Of a DNA stretch of 64,000 nucleotides, positions 21,030 through 30,210 are shown in pieces. The position numbers and the translations under genes are program-made. Each line of letters begins with the position of its first letter. Position 1 is the stretch's first letter. The stretch is from the NCBI RefSeq assembly GCF_010499255.1, contig NZ_JAAGRN010000002.1:408870-472869 (forward strand), given 5' to 3'. The notes below the pieces were generated by a model that ran no database searches, had not been told where the DNA came from, and saw only the letters and a list, made by a program, of their open reading frames with translations. This DNA comes from Sheuella amnicola. Its GTDB lineage: Bacteria > Pseudomonadota > Gammaproteobacteria > Burkholderiales > Burkholderiaceae_B.

Positions 21030-21087
21030 TCAGGTTTGTAAAGATTCGTAACGATATCGACATCACATCGCTACGAATCAAGCCTGA
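21030..21087. terminator. Imperfect long hairpin between convergent genes, possible bidirectional terminator
   Basis: The 65-bp gap between the Bug gene and the convergent acyl-CoA synthetase gene is almost filled by a nested inverted repeat. The outer arms TCAGGTTTG / CAAGCCTGA match at 8 of 9. The inner arms GATTCGTAACGAT / ATCGCTACGAATC match at 12 of 13. No T-run follows on either strand, so Rho-independent termination is uncertain; transcript 3'-end protection is an alternative. Confidence 0.4.
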
Positions 21088-21094
21088 AGTGACA

Positions 21095-23227
21095 TCAGCA
21101 ATTAGCGAGCTCGATCACGGCGTCCGCAGCATAGGCGCCCTGACCCTCAGGCATAGCAAAAACCGGATTTAAATCGATCGACTGAAGACCCGGTCCCGCA
21201 GCGGCGGCAAAGGCGGACAAGCGTGACAACATGTTCGCTAGCGCCTTGATGTCGGCTGGTGCTCGACCACGAGCACCGAGCAGCAAAGGCGCCCCGCGAA
21301 TCGATCGAATCATTTGTTCGGCCACATCCTCGCCAAACGGGCAGCGATGCAAGACAACGTCCTGAAGAATTTCGACAAAAATTCCGCCCAGGCCAAACAT
21401 TGCAACGGGACCGAACACCGGATCACGGGTGATGCCCATGATGCATTCAACGCCACCACTTAATTGTTTTGCGACTAAGACTCCATCCAGACGCGTTTCG
21501 CCCTTGATCTTTGCCAGCGCATCGTGACCGCGTTGCATCAGCAAGCTGAAATTCTGGCGTACCTCGGCATCGTTGCCCACATTCAGTATGACGCCACCGA
21601 TTTCGGACTTATGCAGGATGTCCGGCGAAACGATTTTCATGACAACCGGATATCCCAATTCGTTCGCAGCGGCGAGTGCTGCATCGATACTGTTGCAAAC
21701 GCGCTCAGGCGCGGACGCGATTCCGGCCTGCGCGAGCAAGTCTTTAGCTTCGGCTTCGCTCGGCGTGACGTCAGGCAGCTTGAAGGCAGGCAAGGAAGGC
21801 GCAGGAAGATTCGGCGCTTTTGCAAATGCTTGACCAAAGCGTCCCATGGCTTCAATGGCGATCACGGCGCGATTGGGGTCTTCGAATACCGTGAATCCGT
21901 CTTTTTCATATTCGCGTTTTTGTTCGCGCGATGCGATCAGAGACAACGCGAAGATGCAGTCAGGATGATTCGCGCGCACCAGCTTGAGTTGCTCGCGCAG
22001 TCGCGGTGCAATAGTGGGCGCACCAGCCGTATAGGTAAAAAATCCCAGAATCGAGGTGTATTTACCCTCTTTGATCAAAGTGTCGGTAAACGTGTTGAGC
22101 AACGACATTTCGTTTAGGTATTGCGCGGTCACATCGACCGGGTTGCGTGGCGCCGCATAAGGCAACAGTTTGAGCAGTTTCGCTTGCGACTCTGCAGGCA
22201 TTTCGGGCATGGGCAATCCGATCGCGTCGGCAGCATCCGAGATAATGACGCCTGCGCCGCCACTGACGGTGATCACGCCAAGCGTATTGTTTTCGGGATA
22301 AACCCCGCGTATCGCCAATCTGGCGATATCCATCATCTGCTCGGTCGACTCGACACGCACGACTCCGAGTTCGGCCAACACGGCATCGGTCACTTTGTCG
22401 TCGCCGGCAATCGAGGCAGTATGCGATTGCGCCGCCGCGCTACCGACCGCGCTGCGACCCACCTTCATCATCATGACCGGTTTGCGCGCGCGCCGCGCCG
22501 CTTCCAGTCCTGCAATCAGGTGAGGCGCTTCTTTGATGCCTTCCGAATACATCATGATGACTTTAGTCATCGGATCATCCACCACCATTTGCAGCATGTC
22601 GCCTACGGTCAAGTCCGCTTCGTTGCCGGTCATGATGACGGCCGACAGTCCAATGTCGTTAGACGTGGCGACTGTCATCAAATGCGCGCCATAGGCGCCT
22701 GACTGACTGATGATGGCGACATTGCCCGGTTGTGGAAAGCCCAGCTCCACGCCTGTTGCAAACGATCCATAAAAACTGGTGACCGGATTGATCAACCCGA
22801 GAGAATTGGGTCCAATCAGTCGCATCCCGTATTCATGCGCCGCATCCACCAGTTTCTGTTGCTCGATTGCGCCCTCCGGGCCGATTTCGGCAAACCCGGC
22901 ACTAAAGAGAATGGCTGCGGCCGTGCCTCGCTTGGCCAAGGCTTGCACGTTTTCGAGAGCGGCCGATGCCGGAACGATTACCACCGCCACGTCCGGGGTT
23001 TCAGGCAACGCATCGACGCTTGGGTAGCTTTTAATGCCTTGCACCGTTTCACGGTTAGGGTTGACCGGATAAATCTTCCCTTTGTATCCCTGGCCCAGCA
23101 TGTAGGAAATCGGCCTGCCTCCGATTCTGACTGGATCATCCGATGCGCCGATGATGGCGACCGATCGGGGATTAAGTAGTTTGGCTAACCTGCTTGTGTC
23201 CGAAGGACGTGTTCGCTGCGTTGTCAT
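21095..23227 (-). CDS. Acyl-CoA synthetase, NDP-forming (acetate-CoA ligase type)
   Basis: About 710 residues with the ADP-forming acyl-CoA synthetase architecture. The N-terminal CoA-binding Rossmann domain begins LLNPRSVAIIGASDDPVRIGG. Succinyl-CoA-ligase-like domains follow, with SQSGAYGAHL and, near HTASIAGDD, the phosphohistidine region. The C-terminal ATP-grasp domain has YPVVMKIVSPDILHKSEIGGV. It activates a carboxylic acid to its CoA ester with ATP, giving ADP and phosphate. The ATG at 23227 begins the conserved region; an upstream ATG at 23287 would add 20 atypical residues, and neither has a strong ribosome site. Substrate is unknown; neighbouring catabolic genes suggest an organic acid. 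Confidence 0.88.
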   Translation of the reverse strand: MTTQRTRPSDTSRLAKLLNPRSVAIIGASDDPVRIGGRPISYMLGQGYKGKIYPVNPNRETVQGIKSYPSVDALPETPDVAVVIVPASAALENVQALAKRGTAAAILFSAGFAEIGPEGAIEQQKLVDAAHEYGMRLIGPNSLGLINPVTSFYGSFATGVELGFPQPGNVAIISQSGAYGAHLMTVATSNDIGLSAVIMTGNEADLTVGDMLQMVVDDPMTKVIMMYSEGIKEAPHLIAGLEAARRARKPVMMMKVGRSAVGSAAAQSHTASIAGDDKVTDAVLAELGVVRVESTEQMMDIARLAIRGVYPENNTLGVITVSGGAGVIISDAADAIGLPMPEMPAESQAKLLKLLPYAAPRNPVDVTAQYLNEMSLLNTFTDTLIKEGKYTSILGFFTYTAGAPTIAPRLREQLKLVRANHPDCIFALSLIASREQKREYEKDGFTVFEDPNRAVIAIEAMGRFGQAFAKAPNLPAPSLPAFKLPDVTPSEAEAKDLLAQAGIASAPERVCNSIDAALAAANELGYPVVMKIVSPDILHKSEIGGVILNVGNDAEVRQNFSLLMQRGHDALAKIKGETRLDGVLVAKQLSGGVECIMGITRDPVFGPVAMFGLGGIFVEILQDVVLHRCPFGEDVAEQMIRSIRGAPLLLGARGRAPADIKALANMLSRLSAFAAAAGPGLQSIDLNPVFAMPEGQGAYAADAVIELANC

Positions 23228-23344
23228 CGTTATTTTTCGAGTAGTTGTTAAGGGTGTAGGGTTTTGAAGAAAATTTCGATTAATCATACCTGTTAGGTGA
23301 AGCTTGGATATACACTCGATCCACCTTTCAAGGAGGACCGTCTC

Positions 23345-24220
23345 ATGAATAAACCTAGTCCAGAGTTTGATAGTTTGTTGCCGCCATTGACGCTTAATCG
23401 CCGAGGCTTTTTAACGACTTCGCTTGCCACCGGATTTACGCTTGCCGCAGGTCCCGTCATGGCCAGTACCGTTGTCACCACCGATACCAACGGATTGACC
23501 GCAGGCGAAGTGAAGATCCCGGTTGCAGATGGCAGTATCCCCGCCTATCGTGCCGCTCCCGCCGGCAAGACTAATCTCGGCACCATACTCGTTGTGCAAG
23601 AAATTTTCGGCGTGCACGAATACATGAAGGATGTCTGCCGACGTTTTGCCAAACTGGGTTACCTCGCAATCGCGCCTGAGCTGTATGCGCGCCAGGGCGA
23701 TCCTTCCAAGTACACCGAAAACGCCAAGCTGTTTGCTGAGATCGTCAATAAAGTTCCTGATGCTCAAGTCATGGGTGACCTGGATGCGACGGCCAAATGG
23801 GCTGCCGCTAATGGTGGCGATCCCAAGCGACTCGGCATCACCGGATTTTGCTGGGGTGGCCGGATTGTCTGGCTGTATTCGGCACATAATCCGGCACTGA
23901 AGGCAGGCGTGGCCTGGTATGGCCGCTTGGTTGGCGATAAAGATGCCATGAAGCCAGCCCATCCTGTCGATATCGCAGCCAAAATGCATGCGCCAGTTCT
24001 AGGTCTGTATGGTGGAGAGGACGCTGGCATTCCAGTCAGTACGGTCGACACAATGAAGGCTGCATTGGCTAACGGATCTGCCGCGGCCAAAGCATCCAGC
24101 TTTGTCGTGTATCCCAAAGCGCCGCACGCATTCCATGCGGACTATCGACCAAGCTATCGTGAGCAAGAGGCCAAGGACGGATGGGCCAAGGCGCAGGACT
24201 GGTTCAAGAAATATCTTTAA
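23345..24220 (+). CDS. Dienelactone hydrolase-family protein with Tat signal
   Basis: 291-residue alpha/beta hydrolase. The N-terminus holds a twin-arginine motif and hydrophobic stretch ([19 protein letters not shown]), indicating export by Tat. The catalytic domain has the Cys nucleophile in ITGFCWGGR, Asp in [10 protein letters not shown] and His in [11 protein letters not shown], the triad of carboxymethylenebutenolidases. AAGGAGGA seven bases before the ATG at 23345 fixes the start over an upstream ATG at 23297. Such enzymes open lactone rings of dienelactones or hydrolyse related esters; the physiological substrate is not evident. Convergent with the gntR gene, 14 bp apart. Confidence 0.88.
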   Translation: MNKPSPEFDSLLPPLTLNRRGFLTTSLATGFTLAAGPVMASTVVTTDTNGLTAGEVKIPVADGSIPAYRAAPAGKTNLGTILVVQEIFGVHEYMKDVCRRFAKLGYLAIAPELYARQGDPSKYTENAKLFAEIVNKVPDAQVMGDLDATAKWAAANGGDPKRLGITGFCWGGRIVWLYSAHNPALKAGVAWYGRLVGDKDAMKPAHPVDIAAKMHAPVLGLYGGEDAGIPVSTVDTMKAALANGSAAAKASSFVVYPKAPHAFHADYRPSYREQEAKDGWAKAQDWFKKYL

Positions 24221-24234
24221 CCCGGTAATCAGCC

Positions 24235-25065
24235 TTAATTGTTTTGAGGCGCATCGAACTTAAGCGACATCGAATATTTCATTTTCTTGTACGGAAATGT
24301 CGTGATCGTGACAAGCATCAGCGCCTCTTTTTCGCCGTAGTATTTTCGCGTGATCACTAAGCCCGGCGTGCCGGGCTTGAGTTTCAGGGCGCTTGCCGTG
24401 TCGCCAGAGATGGCTGTGGCTGAAAACTCCTGTTTAACCTCGATGATGCGGCGGCTGAATTTCTGTTCGATCAAAAGCGATAGCGGCAGCTTGATTTTGC
24501 CGACATCACTGCTGACGGCCGAGTAGTCGGGATGAACGAACACGTCCGAATAGGCCACCGGAGCCCGCTGTCCTTCGAGCAGCTTGACGGCGATGATGCG
24601 TAACCACTGATCGTTTGGCTGGCATTCGAGCAGTTCTGCGTTTTGCGCACCAACGCGCTGCATCTGTACAAGCTTGACTTGTAGAACCGCATGCTTGATG
24701 TACTGAAATAGATCAGACAGCTGGGAAATCTGCTGGGTGTAACGCGTGGTGGCTTTGGTTGTTTCGACTCGCGTGCCGACACCCGCGCGACGCGAGACGA
24801 TTCCGCCTTCGGTCAACAGCCGAACCGCCTCGCGCACCGTATGGCGGCTGGCATCGAATTTTTCGCAAAGCTCGATCTCGGGTGGAAGCAGTGAACCGAC
24901 AGGATAGACACCGTCTTTGATCTGCTTCATTAGCGCGGTGTAAATCGTTTTGTAGCGAGGCGTGATGGCGTCTTCACCCTCTTGGTGATTCCGGTTTTGT
25001 TTCTTGTGCGTGATACTCAAGAAGGTCTCCGAGTTGACGTGTTCATCTTTCATGTTCGTCGCCAT
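24235..25065 (-). CDS. GntR-family transcriptional regulator with UTRA effector domain
   Basis: 276-residue regulator. A polar N-terminal stretch of about 38 residues precedes the winged HTH (YKTIYTALMKQIKDGVYPVG, then SLLPPEIELCEKFDASRHTVREAVRLL, and SRRAGVGTRV). The UTRA ligand-binding domain of the HutC subfamily fills about residues 115-270. UTRA regulators are usually repressors released by a pathway ligand. The gene diverges from the PotDABC/oxidase operon, and the 154-bp gap holds a 37-bp perfect palindrome over the operon promoter. It therefore very probably represses that operon and perhaps itself. Confidence 0.9.
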   Translation of the reverse strand: MATNMKDEHVNSETFLSITHKKQNRNHQEGEDAITPRYKTIYTALMKQIKDGVYPVGSLLPPEIELCEKFDASRHTVREAVRLLTEGGIVSRRAGVGTRVETTKATTRYTQQISQLSDLFQYIKHAVLQVKLVQMQRVGAQNAELLECQPNDQWLRIIAVKLLEGQRAPVAYSDVFVHPDYSAVSSDVGKIKLPLSLLIEQKFSRRIIEVKQEFSATAISGDTASALKLKPGTPGLVITRKYYGEKEALMLVTITTFPYKKMKYSMSLKFDAPQNN

Positions 25066-25116
25066 CTTCTCATATCCAGCCGCTTATCTAAAAATCCAAC
25101 AGTCTGAAAATTTATA

Positions 25117-25144
25117 TTGACAACGTCCGGCAGTGGAGTAAAGT
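25117..25144 (+). promoter_or_regulatory. Sigma-70 promoter of the ABC/oxidase operon
   Basis: A perfect -35 TTGACA (25117-25122) is followed after 16 bp by TAAAGT (25139-25144), 4 of 6 to the -10 consensus. The predicted start falls inside the palindrome at 25142-25178, so a bound repressor would block RNA polymerase. The first gene starts at 25220 after a GGAG site. Confidence 0.7.
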
Positions 25145-25178
25145 AAATGTACGGACATTATATGTCCGTACATTTACT
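25142..25178. promoter_or_regulatory. 37-bp perfect palindromic operator, probable GntR site
   Basis: The left arm AGTAAATGTACGGACAT (25142-25158) and the right arm ATGTCCGTACATTTACT (25162-25178) are exact reverse complements around a central TAT. Each arm contains a TGT-N4-ACA element (TGTACGGACA at 25148 and TGTCCGTACA at 25163), so two symmetric regulator dimers could bind 15 bp apart, centre to centre. It overlaps the -10 and transcription start of the operon promoter, in the gap shared with the divergent gntR gene. Confidence 0.8.
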
Positions 25179-25219
25179 GTGACAATCGCAGTGACAAACT
25201 TTTCTGAATCGGAGAAAAC

Positions 25220-26251
25220 ATGAGCAAGCTTGTTGCACTGATCGCTACCGCCGCCATCGCGGCCGGTGTCGCCACCAATGCCTCGGCTCAGCAAAAGCTG
25301 GTCGTTGCGGGTTACGGTGGATCGTTCGAAGACATTATGCGCAAGGATATCTTCCCGCCTTTCGAAAAAAAGCACGGGGTGAAAATCGATTTTGTCGCAG
25401 GCAACTCGACCAACACGGTCGCACGCTTGCAGGCGCAAAAGGGTAATCAGGAAATCGACGTCGCCATTGTCGATGACGGTCCGATGTATCAGGCGATTGC
25501 GCTGGGCTTCTGCGCCCCGATCAAAGGCATGCCTGCGGATGATATTTATTCGACGGCACGCTACAAGGACGACAAGGCTGTCGGCCTGGGCATTGTCGCC
25601 ACCGGCATCATGTATAACAAAAAAATGTTTGCCGACAAGGGGTGGGCTGCGCCAACCTCATGGAAAGATCTCGCTGACCCCAAGTTCAAGAAACTGGTTG
25701 TGATTCCTCCGTTGAACAACACCTATGGCCTGCACGCCGTCGTTGAGTTCGCGCGTCAAGGTGGTGGTGGCGAGAAAAACATCGACCCTGGCTTCAAGGC
25801 ATTCAAAGACAAAATTGGCCCTAACGTACTGGTGTATGAACCATCGCCCGGCAAAATGACCGAGCTCTTCCAGAGCGGTCAGGCGGCCATCGGCGTGTGG
25901 GGTACGGGACGCGTGAAGTCGTTTGCCGATACAGGTTTCCCCGTCGGGTTTGTCTATCCTGCTGAAGGCGCTTACGCTTTGTTGTCCTCGGTTTGCCCGA
26001 TCGCCAAGCCCAACGCCAACCCACTGGCTCAGGAGTTCGTGAACTATCTGCTGACGCCCGAAGTGCAGGCGCTGATGGGAACCGCCTATGGTTATGGTCC
26101 CGTGAATAAAAAGGCTGTGGTCAAGGATGATCCGAACGTACCGTTGCCAACCGGCAAGCGCGCTGCGGATTTGATTGTGGTTGACTGGGATACCATTAAC
26201 AACAATCGTGACGCATGGAACAAGCGCTGGACGCGTGAAATCGAGCGTTGA
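25220..26251 (+). CDS. ABC transporter substrate-binding protein, PotD/spermidine-putrescine type
   Basis: 343-residue periplasmic receptor with a short signal peptide (MSKLVALIATAAIAAGVATN, cleavage near ASA-QQ). The mature protein begins LVVAGYGGSFEDIMRKDI and has the family pattern of PotD/AfuA-like extracellular solute-binding proteins, including VDIDFVAGNST-like and GIMYNKKMFADKGWAAPTSWKDLADP segments. Preceded by GGAG. It is the first gene of a nine-gene operon whose later products oxidise amines, so the ligand is probably an amine, opine or amino-acid derivative, although PotD-like receptors also bind other solutes. Confidence 0.9.
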   Translation: MSKLVALIATAAIAAGVATNASAQQKLVVAGYGGSFEDIMRKDIFPPFEKKHGVKIDFVAGNSTNTVARLQAQKGNQEIDVAIVDDGPMYQAIALGFCAPIKGMPADDIYSTARYKDDKAVGLGIVATGIMYNKKMFADKGWAAPTSWKDLADPKFKKLVVIPPLNNTYGLHAVVEFARQGGGGEKNIDPGFKAFKDKIGPNVLVYEPSPGKMTELFQSGQAAIGVWGTGRVKSFADTGFPVGFVYPAEGAYALLSSVCPIAKPNANPLAQEFVNYLLTPEVQALMGTAYGYGPVNKKAVVKDDPNVPLPTGKRAADLIVVDWDTINNNRDAWNKRWTREIER

Positions 26252-26294
26252 TCAGTATTGAATGATTTGCTGCAAGTTTTTTGCTGGAGTTTGA

Positions 26295-27341
26295 ATGTCT
26301 TATCTCGTCCTCAACGGCCTGACTAAGCGATACGGCAATGTTGCCGCCGTAGACAACCTTAATCTGTCTATCAAGCAAGGGGAGTTCGTATCCTTGCTCG
26401 GGCCGTCGGGATGCGGCAAGACGACCACCCTGCAAATGATTGCAGGGTTTATCGAACCATCCGCAGGCAGCATCGTTCTGAATGGACGCGATCTAAACCA
26501 CATCCCCGCCAACAAGCGGGGCCTGGGGATTGTGTTTCAGAACTATGCATTGTTTCCGCACATGACCGCCGCGCAAAACGTGGCGTTTGGTCTTGAAATG
26601 CAAGGCGTATCCAAAGCCGAATGCGCCGAACGCGTATCGGACACGCTCAAGCTCGTCGGCCTTGGCCATCTTGCGGATCGTTATCCCGCCAGAATGTCCG
26701 GTGGGCAGCAGCAAAGGGTTGCACTGGCGCGCGCACTGGTCATCAAGCCGGGCGTACTGCTGCTGGATGAGCCCTTATCGAACCTGGATGCGAAACTGCG
26801 CGAAGAAATGCAGCTCGAGCTACGCAGTATCCAGAGAACTGTCGGAACGACAACGATTCTGGTCACCCATGATCAGTCCGAGGCGCTGGCGCTCTCCGAT
26901 CGGATCGTGGTGATGAATCAGGGACGGGTCGAACAAATTTCCGAGCCGTTTACCGCATACGAGGAACCCAGTTCCGAATTTGTCGGGGGATTTCTCGGTA
27001 AGGCGAACGTATTCCGCGTGCAGATCGAAACCATCAATGGAGTCGGTCACGCCAAAGTGGCGCAGGCGCAGATTCCGCTTGATGGGCTTACGATTGCGGC
27101 CGGTAGCGTCATTGTCCGTCCCGAAAAATTATTATTCTCCGAGCCTTCGCCCAACGCTTTGCCCGGAAAGATGAAAACACGCGTCTTTCAGGGTAATCAC
27201 TGGCTATGTCAAGTCGAAACATCCGTGGGCGATGTGCTTGTGATCAGGCAAAACGATGGTGTTCCGGTTCCGGTCGAAGGCACCACAGTGCATTTGCGTT
27301 GGCGTGCCCAAGACATGCGATCTGTTGCTGCGTCGAATTAA
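26295..27341 (+). CDS. ABC transporter ATP-binding protein, PotA type
   Basis: 348-residue ATPase. Walker A GPSGCGKT is at 36-43, the signature MSGGQQQR at 134-141, Walker B VLLLDEP at 154-160, and the H-loop is in LVTHDQSEALAL. A C-terminal TOBE-type regulatory domain of about 100 residues follows, as in PotA/FbpC. It drives import through the two permeases encoded directly downstream (15 and 11 bp gaps). Start supported by GGAG before the ATG. Confidence 0.93.
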   Translation: MSYLVLNGLTKRYGNVAAVDNLNLSIKQGEFVSLLGPSGCGKTTTLQMIAGFIEPSAGSIVLNGRDLNHIPANKRGLGIVFQNYALFPHMTAAQNVAFGLEMQGVSKAECAERVSDTLKLVGLGHLADRYPARMSGGQQQRVALARALVIKPGVLLLDEPLSNLDAKLREEMQLELRSIQRTVGTTTILVTHDQSEALALSDRIVVMNQGRVEQISEPFTAYEEPSSEFVGGFLGKANVFRVQIETINGVGHAKVAQAQIPLDGLTIAAGSVIVRPEKLLFSEPSPNALPGKMKTRVFQGNHWLCQVETSVGDVLVIRQNDGVPVPVEGTTVHLRWRAQDMRSVAASN

Positions 27342-27356
27342 TACGGGCGAGACAAT

Positions 27357-28214
27357 ATGATCAAGCCAACACAAGTTCCCTGGTTGCTTAGCGCACCAGC
27401 ACTGGTTTTGTATTCGACCTTTTTGATCGCGCCGATTGCCAGCGTGTTTCTCATCAGCTTTTTCGATTTCGAGTTTTATGGCGGCATACAAGTTTCATTT
27501 ACCCTCAAAAACTACATCGAGATTCTGACCGACGGCTATTACTACGAGGTGTTCGCACGCACATTCGGCGTTGCCCTGGCCGTGACTGTGGCCTGCGTGA
27601 TTCTGGGCACGGCTGAAGCCTATGTGTTGTCGCGCATGGGCGTGCGCTGGAAAGGCATTTTTCTGATGGTGGTGCTCGGACCGCTTCTGATTTCGGTTGT
27701 GGTCAGAACTCTCGGATGGGCTTTGTTGTTCGGTTCCACCGGATTGATCAGTCGCGGGCTTCAAGCGCTTGGACTGGTGTCAGGTCCCGTTAATCTGATG
27801 TACACCAATCTGGGTGTCGGCATTGCGCTTACGCATGTGATGGTGCCGTTTATGGTCATCGCCGTGTGGGCATCACTGCAAAAGATCAATCCGTCCACCG
27901 AAGCGGCTGCTTTGTCACTCGGGGCCAGTCAGTTCACAGTGATCCGTCGCGTCATCGTGCCACAGGTCATGCCTGGCATCCTGTCCGGATCGATCATGGT
28001 GTTCGCCATGTCGGCCAGTGCCTTCGCAACGCCGGCAATTGTGGGTGGTCGTCGCCTGAAGACAGTCGCAACCGCGGCTTATGACGAGTTTTTGAATACC
28101 CTGAACTGGCCGCTTGGCGCAGCGCTTGCCGCCCTGTTGCTTGTTGCCACGATTGTCGTCCTGGTTGCGACCAACAGGTTGATCGAAAAGCGTTACGGCG
28201 CGGTATTTAATTAA
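27357..28214 (+). CDS. ABC transporter permease, PotB type
   Basis: 285-residue inner-membrane protein with six predicted helices and the EAA loop AALSLGASQFTVIRRVIVPQVMPG that contacts the ATPase. The large periplasmic loop after the first helix is typical of the PotB/FbpB1 half. Works with the next gene product as a heterodimeric channel. No internal defect seen. Confidence 0.92.
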   Translation: MIKPTQVPWLLSAPALVLYSTFLIAPIASVFLISFFDFEFYGGIQVSFTLKNYIEILTDGYYYEVFARTFGVALAVTVACVILGTAEAYVLSRMGVRWKGIFLMVVLGPLLISVVVRTLGWALLFGSTGLISRGLQALGLVSGPVNLMYTNLGVGIALTHVMVPFMVIAVWASLQKINPSTEAAALSLGASQFTVIRRVIVPQVMPGILSGSIMVFAMSASAFATPAIVGGRRLKTVATAAYDEFLNTLNWPLGAALAALLLVATIVVLVATNRLIEKRYGAVFN

Positions 28215-28225
28215 AGGAGCGGATC

Positions 28226-29029
28226 ATGTATTTGAAAAACGGTCCGATCGGGTTGATCTTTCATACGATATTCATTCTGTTTATCCTAGCGCCGATTGTG
28301 ATGGTGTGCGCCGTGGCTTTCACAGGTGATGGTTTTATTTCACTACCGTCCAACGGGTTGTCGTTGCGTTGGTTCAAGGCCATTCTAAATAACCCACGAT
28401 TTGTCGATGCTTTCATATTCAGCCTCGGACTTGGGTTTCTATCGGCTAGCTTTGCAATCGTGATGGCGATACCTGCAGCCTTGGCGTTGGCTCGGTTCCG
28501 ATTCCCGGGCCGTGAAGCACTGATGGCCTTTTTCCTGTCGCCCTTGATGATTCCGCACATTGTTCTGGGTCTGGCCTTCCTGAAATTCTTCACCACAATC
28601 GGTGTCGCTGGCACATATTTCGGCCTGGTCGTTGCTCACATCATCGTCGTGATTCCTTATGCACTCAGATTGGTGCTGGCGTCCGCCACGGGCCTGGACC
28701 CATCAATCGAACGTGCCGCACTGTCGCTGGGAGCGTCGCCATGGATCACGTTTCGCCGCATTGTCCTGCCGCTAATCATGCCCGGCGTGGTCAGTGGCTG
28801 GGTGATTGCCTTCATTACAAGTTTTGACGAATTGACCATGTCAATTTTCATTGCTTCGCCATCGACCACGACACTTCCCGTCAGGATTTTCCTGCACATC
28901 GAAGATACGATCGATCCGTTAGTGACGGCAGTGTCGGCGGCCTTGATCTATATGACTGTTATCGCAATCTTCATTCTGGATCGGGCAGTGGGACTCGAAA
29001 AATTATTTGTCGGTAAGGGACGCGCATGA
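28226..29029 (+). CDS. ABC transporter permease, PotC type
   Basis: 267-residue permease with six helices and the EAA motif AALSLGASPWITFRRIVLPLIMPG. Its ATG follows AAGGAG and starts 11 bp after the PotB-type gene. The stop overlaps the start of the first oxidoreductase gene by 4 bp (ATGA), which ties transport and oxidation together by translational coupling. Confidence 0.92.
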   Translation: MYLKNGPIGLIFHTIFILFILAPIVMVCAVAFTGDGFISLPSNGLSLRWFKAILNNPRFVDAFIFSLGLGFLSASFAIVMAIPAALALARFRFPGREALMAFFLSPLMIPHIVLGLAFLKFFTTIGVAGTYFGLVVAHIIVVIPYALRLVLASATGLDPSIERAALSLGASPWITFRRIVLPLIMPGVVSGWVIAFITSFDELTMSIFIASPSTTTLPVRIFLHIEDTIDPLVTAVSAALIYMTVIAIFILDRAVGLEKLFVGKGRA

Positions 29030-30210
29030 GCGGAACATCAAACAACGCAAACACAACAGAAGGGTTGCCGGCACCCCGCCCGCGACATCACAAAGGCATT
29101 TATGACGCGCTTGTGATCGGTGGCGGACTGGTTGGTTCGGCTATCGCTTATGGACTCAGGCAAAAGGTCGAGCATGTTGCAGTGCTAGATGAGGGTGACA
29201 CCTCGTTTCGCGCATCGCGCGGAAATTTTGGATTAGTCTGGGTACAAAGCAAAGGCATGGGCATGCCCGCTTATGGACATTGGACCATGTCGTCACAGCA
29301 GCTGTGGAAAACGCTCGCTGGTATGTTGCATGATCTAACCGGACTTGAAGTCGGGTTGGAGCAAAATGGCGGCCTGCATCCGGTACTGACCGATGAAGAA
29401 TACGAAGAGCGCATTAAGTTTATGAAGGGATTGCTGTCGCAACCCGGCATGGTTCAGTACGATTGGAAGATGCTTGATCGCAAGGAGCTGGCTGATATGG
29501 TGCCGGGCATCGGCCCGGAAGTCCGTGGCGCGACCTGGACGCCGGTCGACGGTATCGCCAATCCTCTTAAGTTGCTCAGAGCGCTTCACACGGCTTTCGA
29601 CAAGCAAAAACTTGACTACTTACCGTTGCATCCCGTTGGCGATATCGAAAAGAAGAATGGCGTTTTCGAGTTGATGACACCCTACGGCATCATTCGCGCC
29701 AACAAAATCGTTCTGGCCTCCGGACTGAATAACCAGAAGCTTGGCGAAAAAATCGGTCTCGCGATCCCTGTTCGTCCGCAGCGCGGACAAATCGTCGTGC
29801 TTGAACGCACGCGCAGGATTTTGAATACACCCTTCAGTACGTTAAGACAAATGGACGAGGGCACATGGCTGATTGGCGATTCGCAGGAAGAGGCTGGTTA
29901 CGCCGATGGTGTCATCGGCTTGCCGGTGCTGGCCACGCTTGCGGATCGTGCCGTGCGTACGATCCCGGCGCTTAAAGAGGTTCGCGTGGTGCGATCCTGG
30001 TCGGCTTTGCGCGTCATGTCCAAGGACGGATTCCCGATTTACGAACAGTCTGCTTCGCATCCGGGCGCCTTTGTCGCCACGTGCCACAGTGGCGTGACAC
30101 TAGCTGCCGCTCATGCTTTGCGTATCGCTCCCATGGTCATCGAAGGCGCGTTGCCCGATGCCATGTCCCCATTCTCTACCCGGAGGTTCCATGTTCAACA
30201 GGCTGCCTGA
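29026..30210 (+). CDS. FAD-dependent oxidoreductase, DAO/DadA family
   Basis: 394-residue flavoprotein. The FAD dinucleotide motif VIGGGLVGSAIAYGL is near residues 25-40, preceded by a 25-residue polar leader. DAO-fold features continue (RGNFGLVWVQSKG, LEQNGGLHP, VRPQRGQIVVLER, and GAFVATCHSGVTLAAAHAL near the C-terminus). The family oxidises C-N bonds of D-amino acids, sarcosine, proline or opines, giving an imine. It overlaps the upstream permease gene by 4 bp and the downstream [2Fe-2S] gene by 20 bp. It may be the catalytic beta subunit of a multisubunit dehydrogenase, or one of two alternative beta subunits, since a second DAO gene lies at 31941. Confidence 0.88.
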   Translation: MSGTSNNANTTEGLPAPRPRHHKGIYDALVIGGGLVGSAIAYGLRQKVEHVAVLDEGDTSFRASRGNFGLVWVQSKGMGMPAYGHWTMSSQQLWKTLAGMLHDLTGLEVGLEQNGGLHPVLTDEEYEERIKFMKGLLSQPGMVQYDWKMLDRKELADMVPGIGPEVRGATWTPVDGIANPLKLLRALHTAFDKQKLDYLPLHPVGDIEKKNGVFELMTPYGIIRANKIVLASGLNNQKLGEKIGLAIPVRPQRGQIVVLERTRRILNTPFSTLRQMDEGTWLIGDSQEEAGYADGVIGLPVLATLADRAVRTIPALKEVRVVRSWSALRVMSKDGFPIYEQSASHPGAFVATCHSGVTLAAAHALRIAPMVIEGALPDAMSPFSTRRFHVQQAA

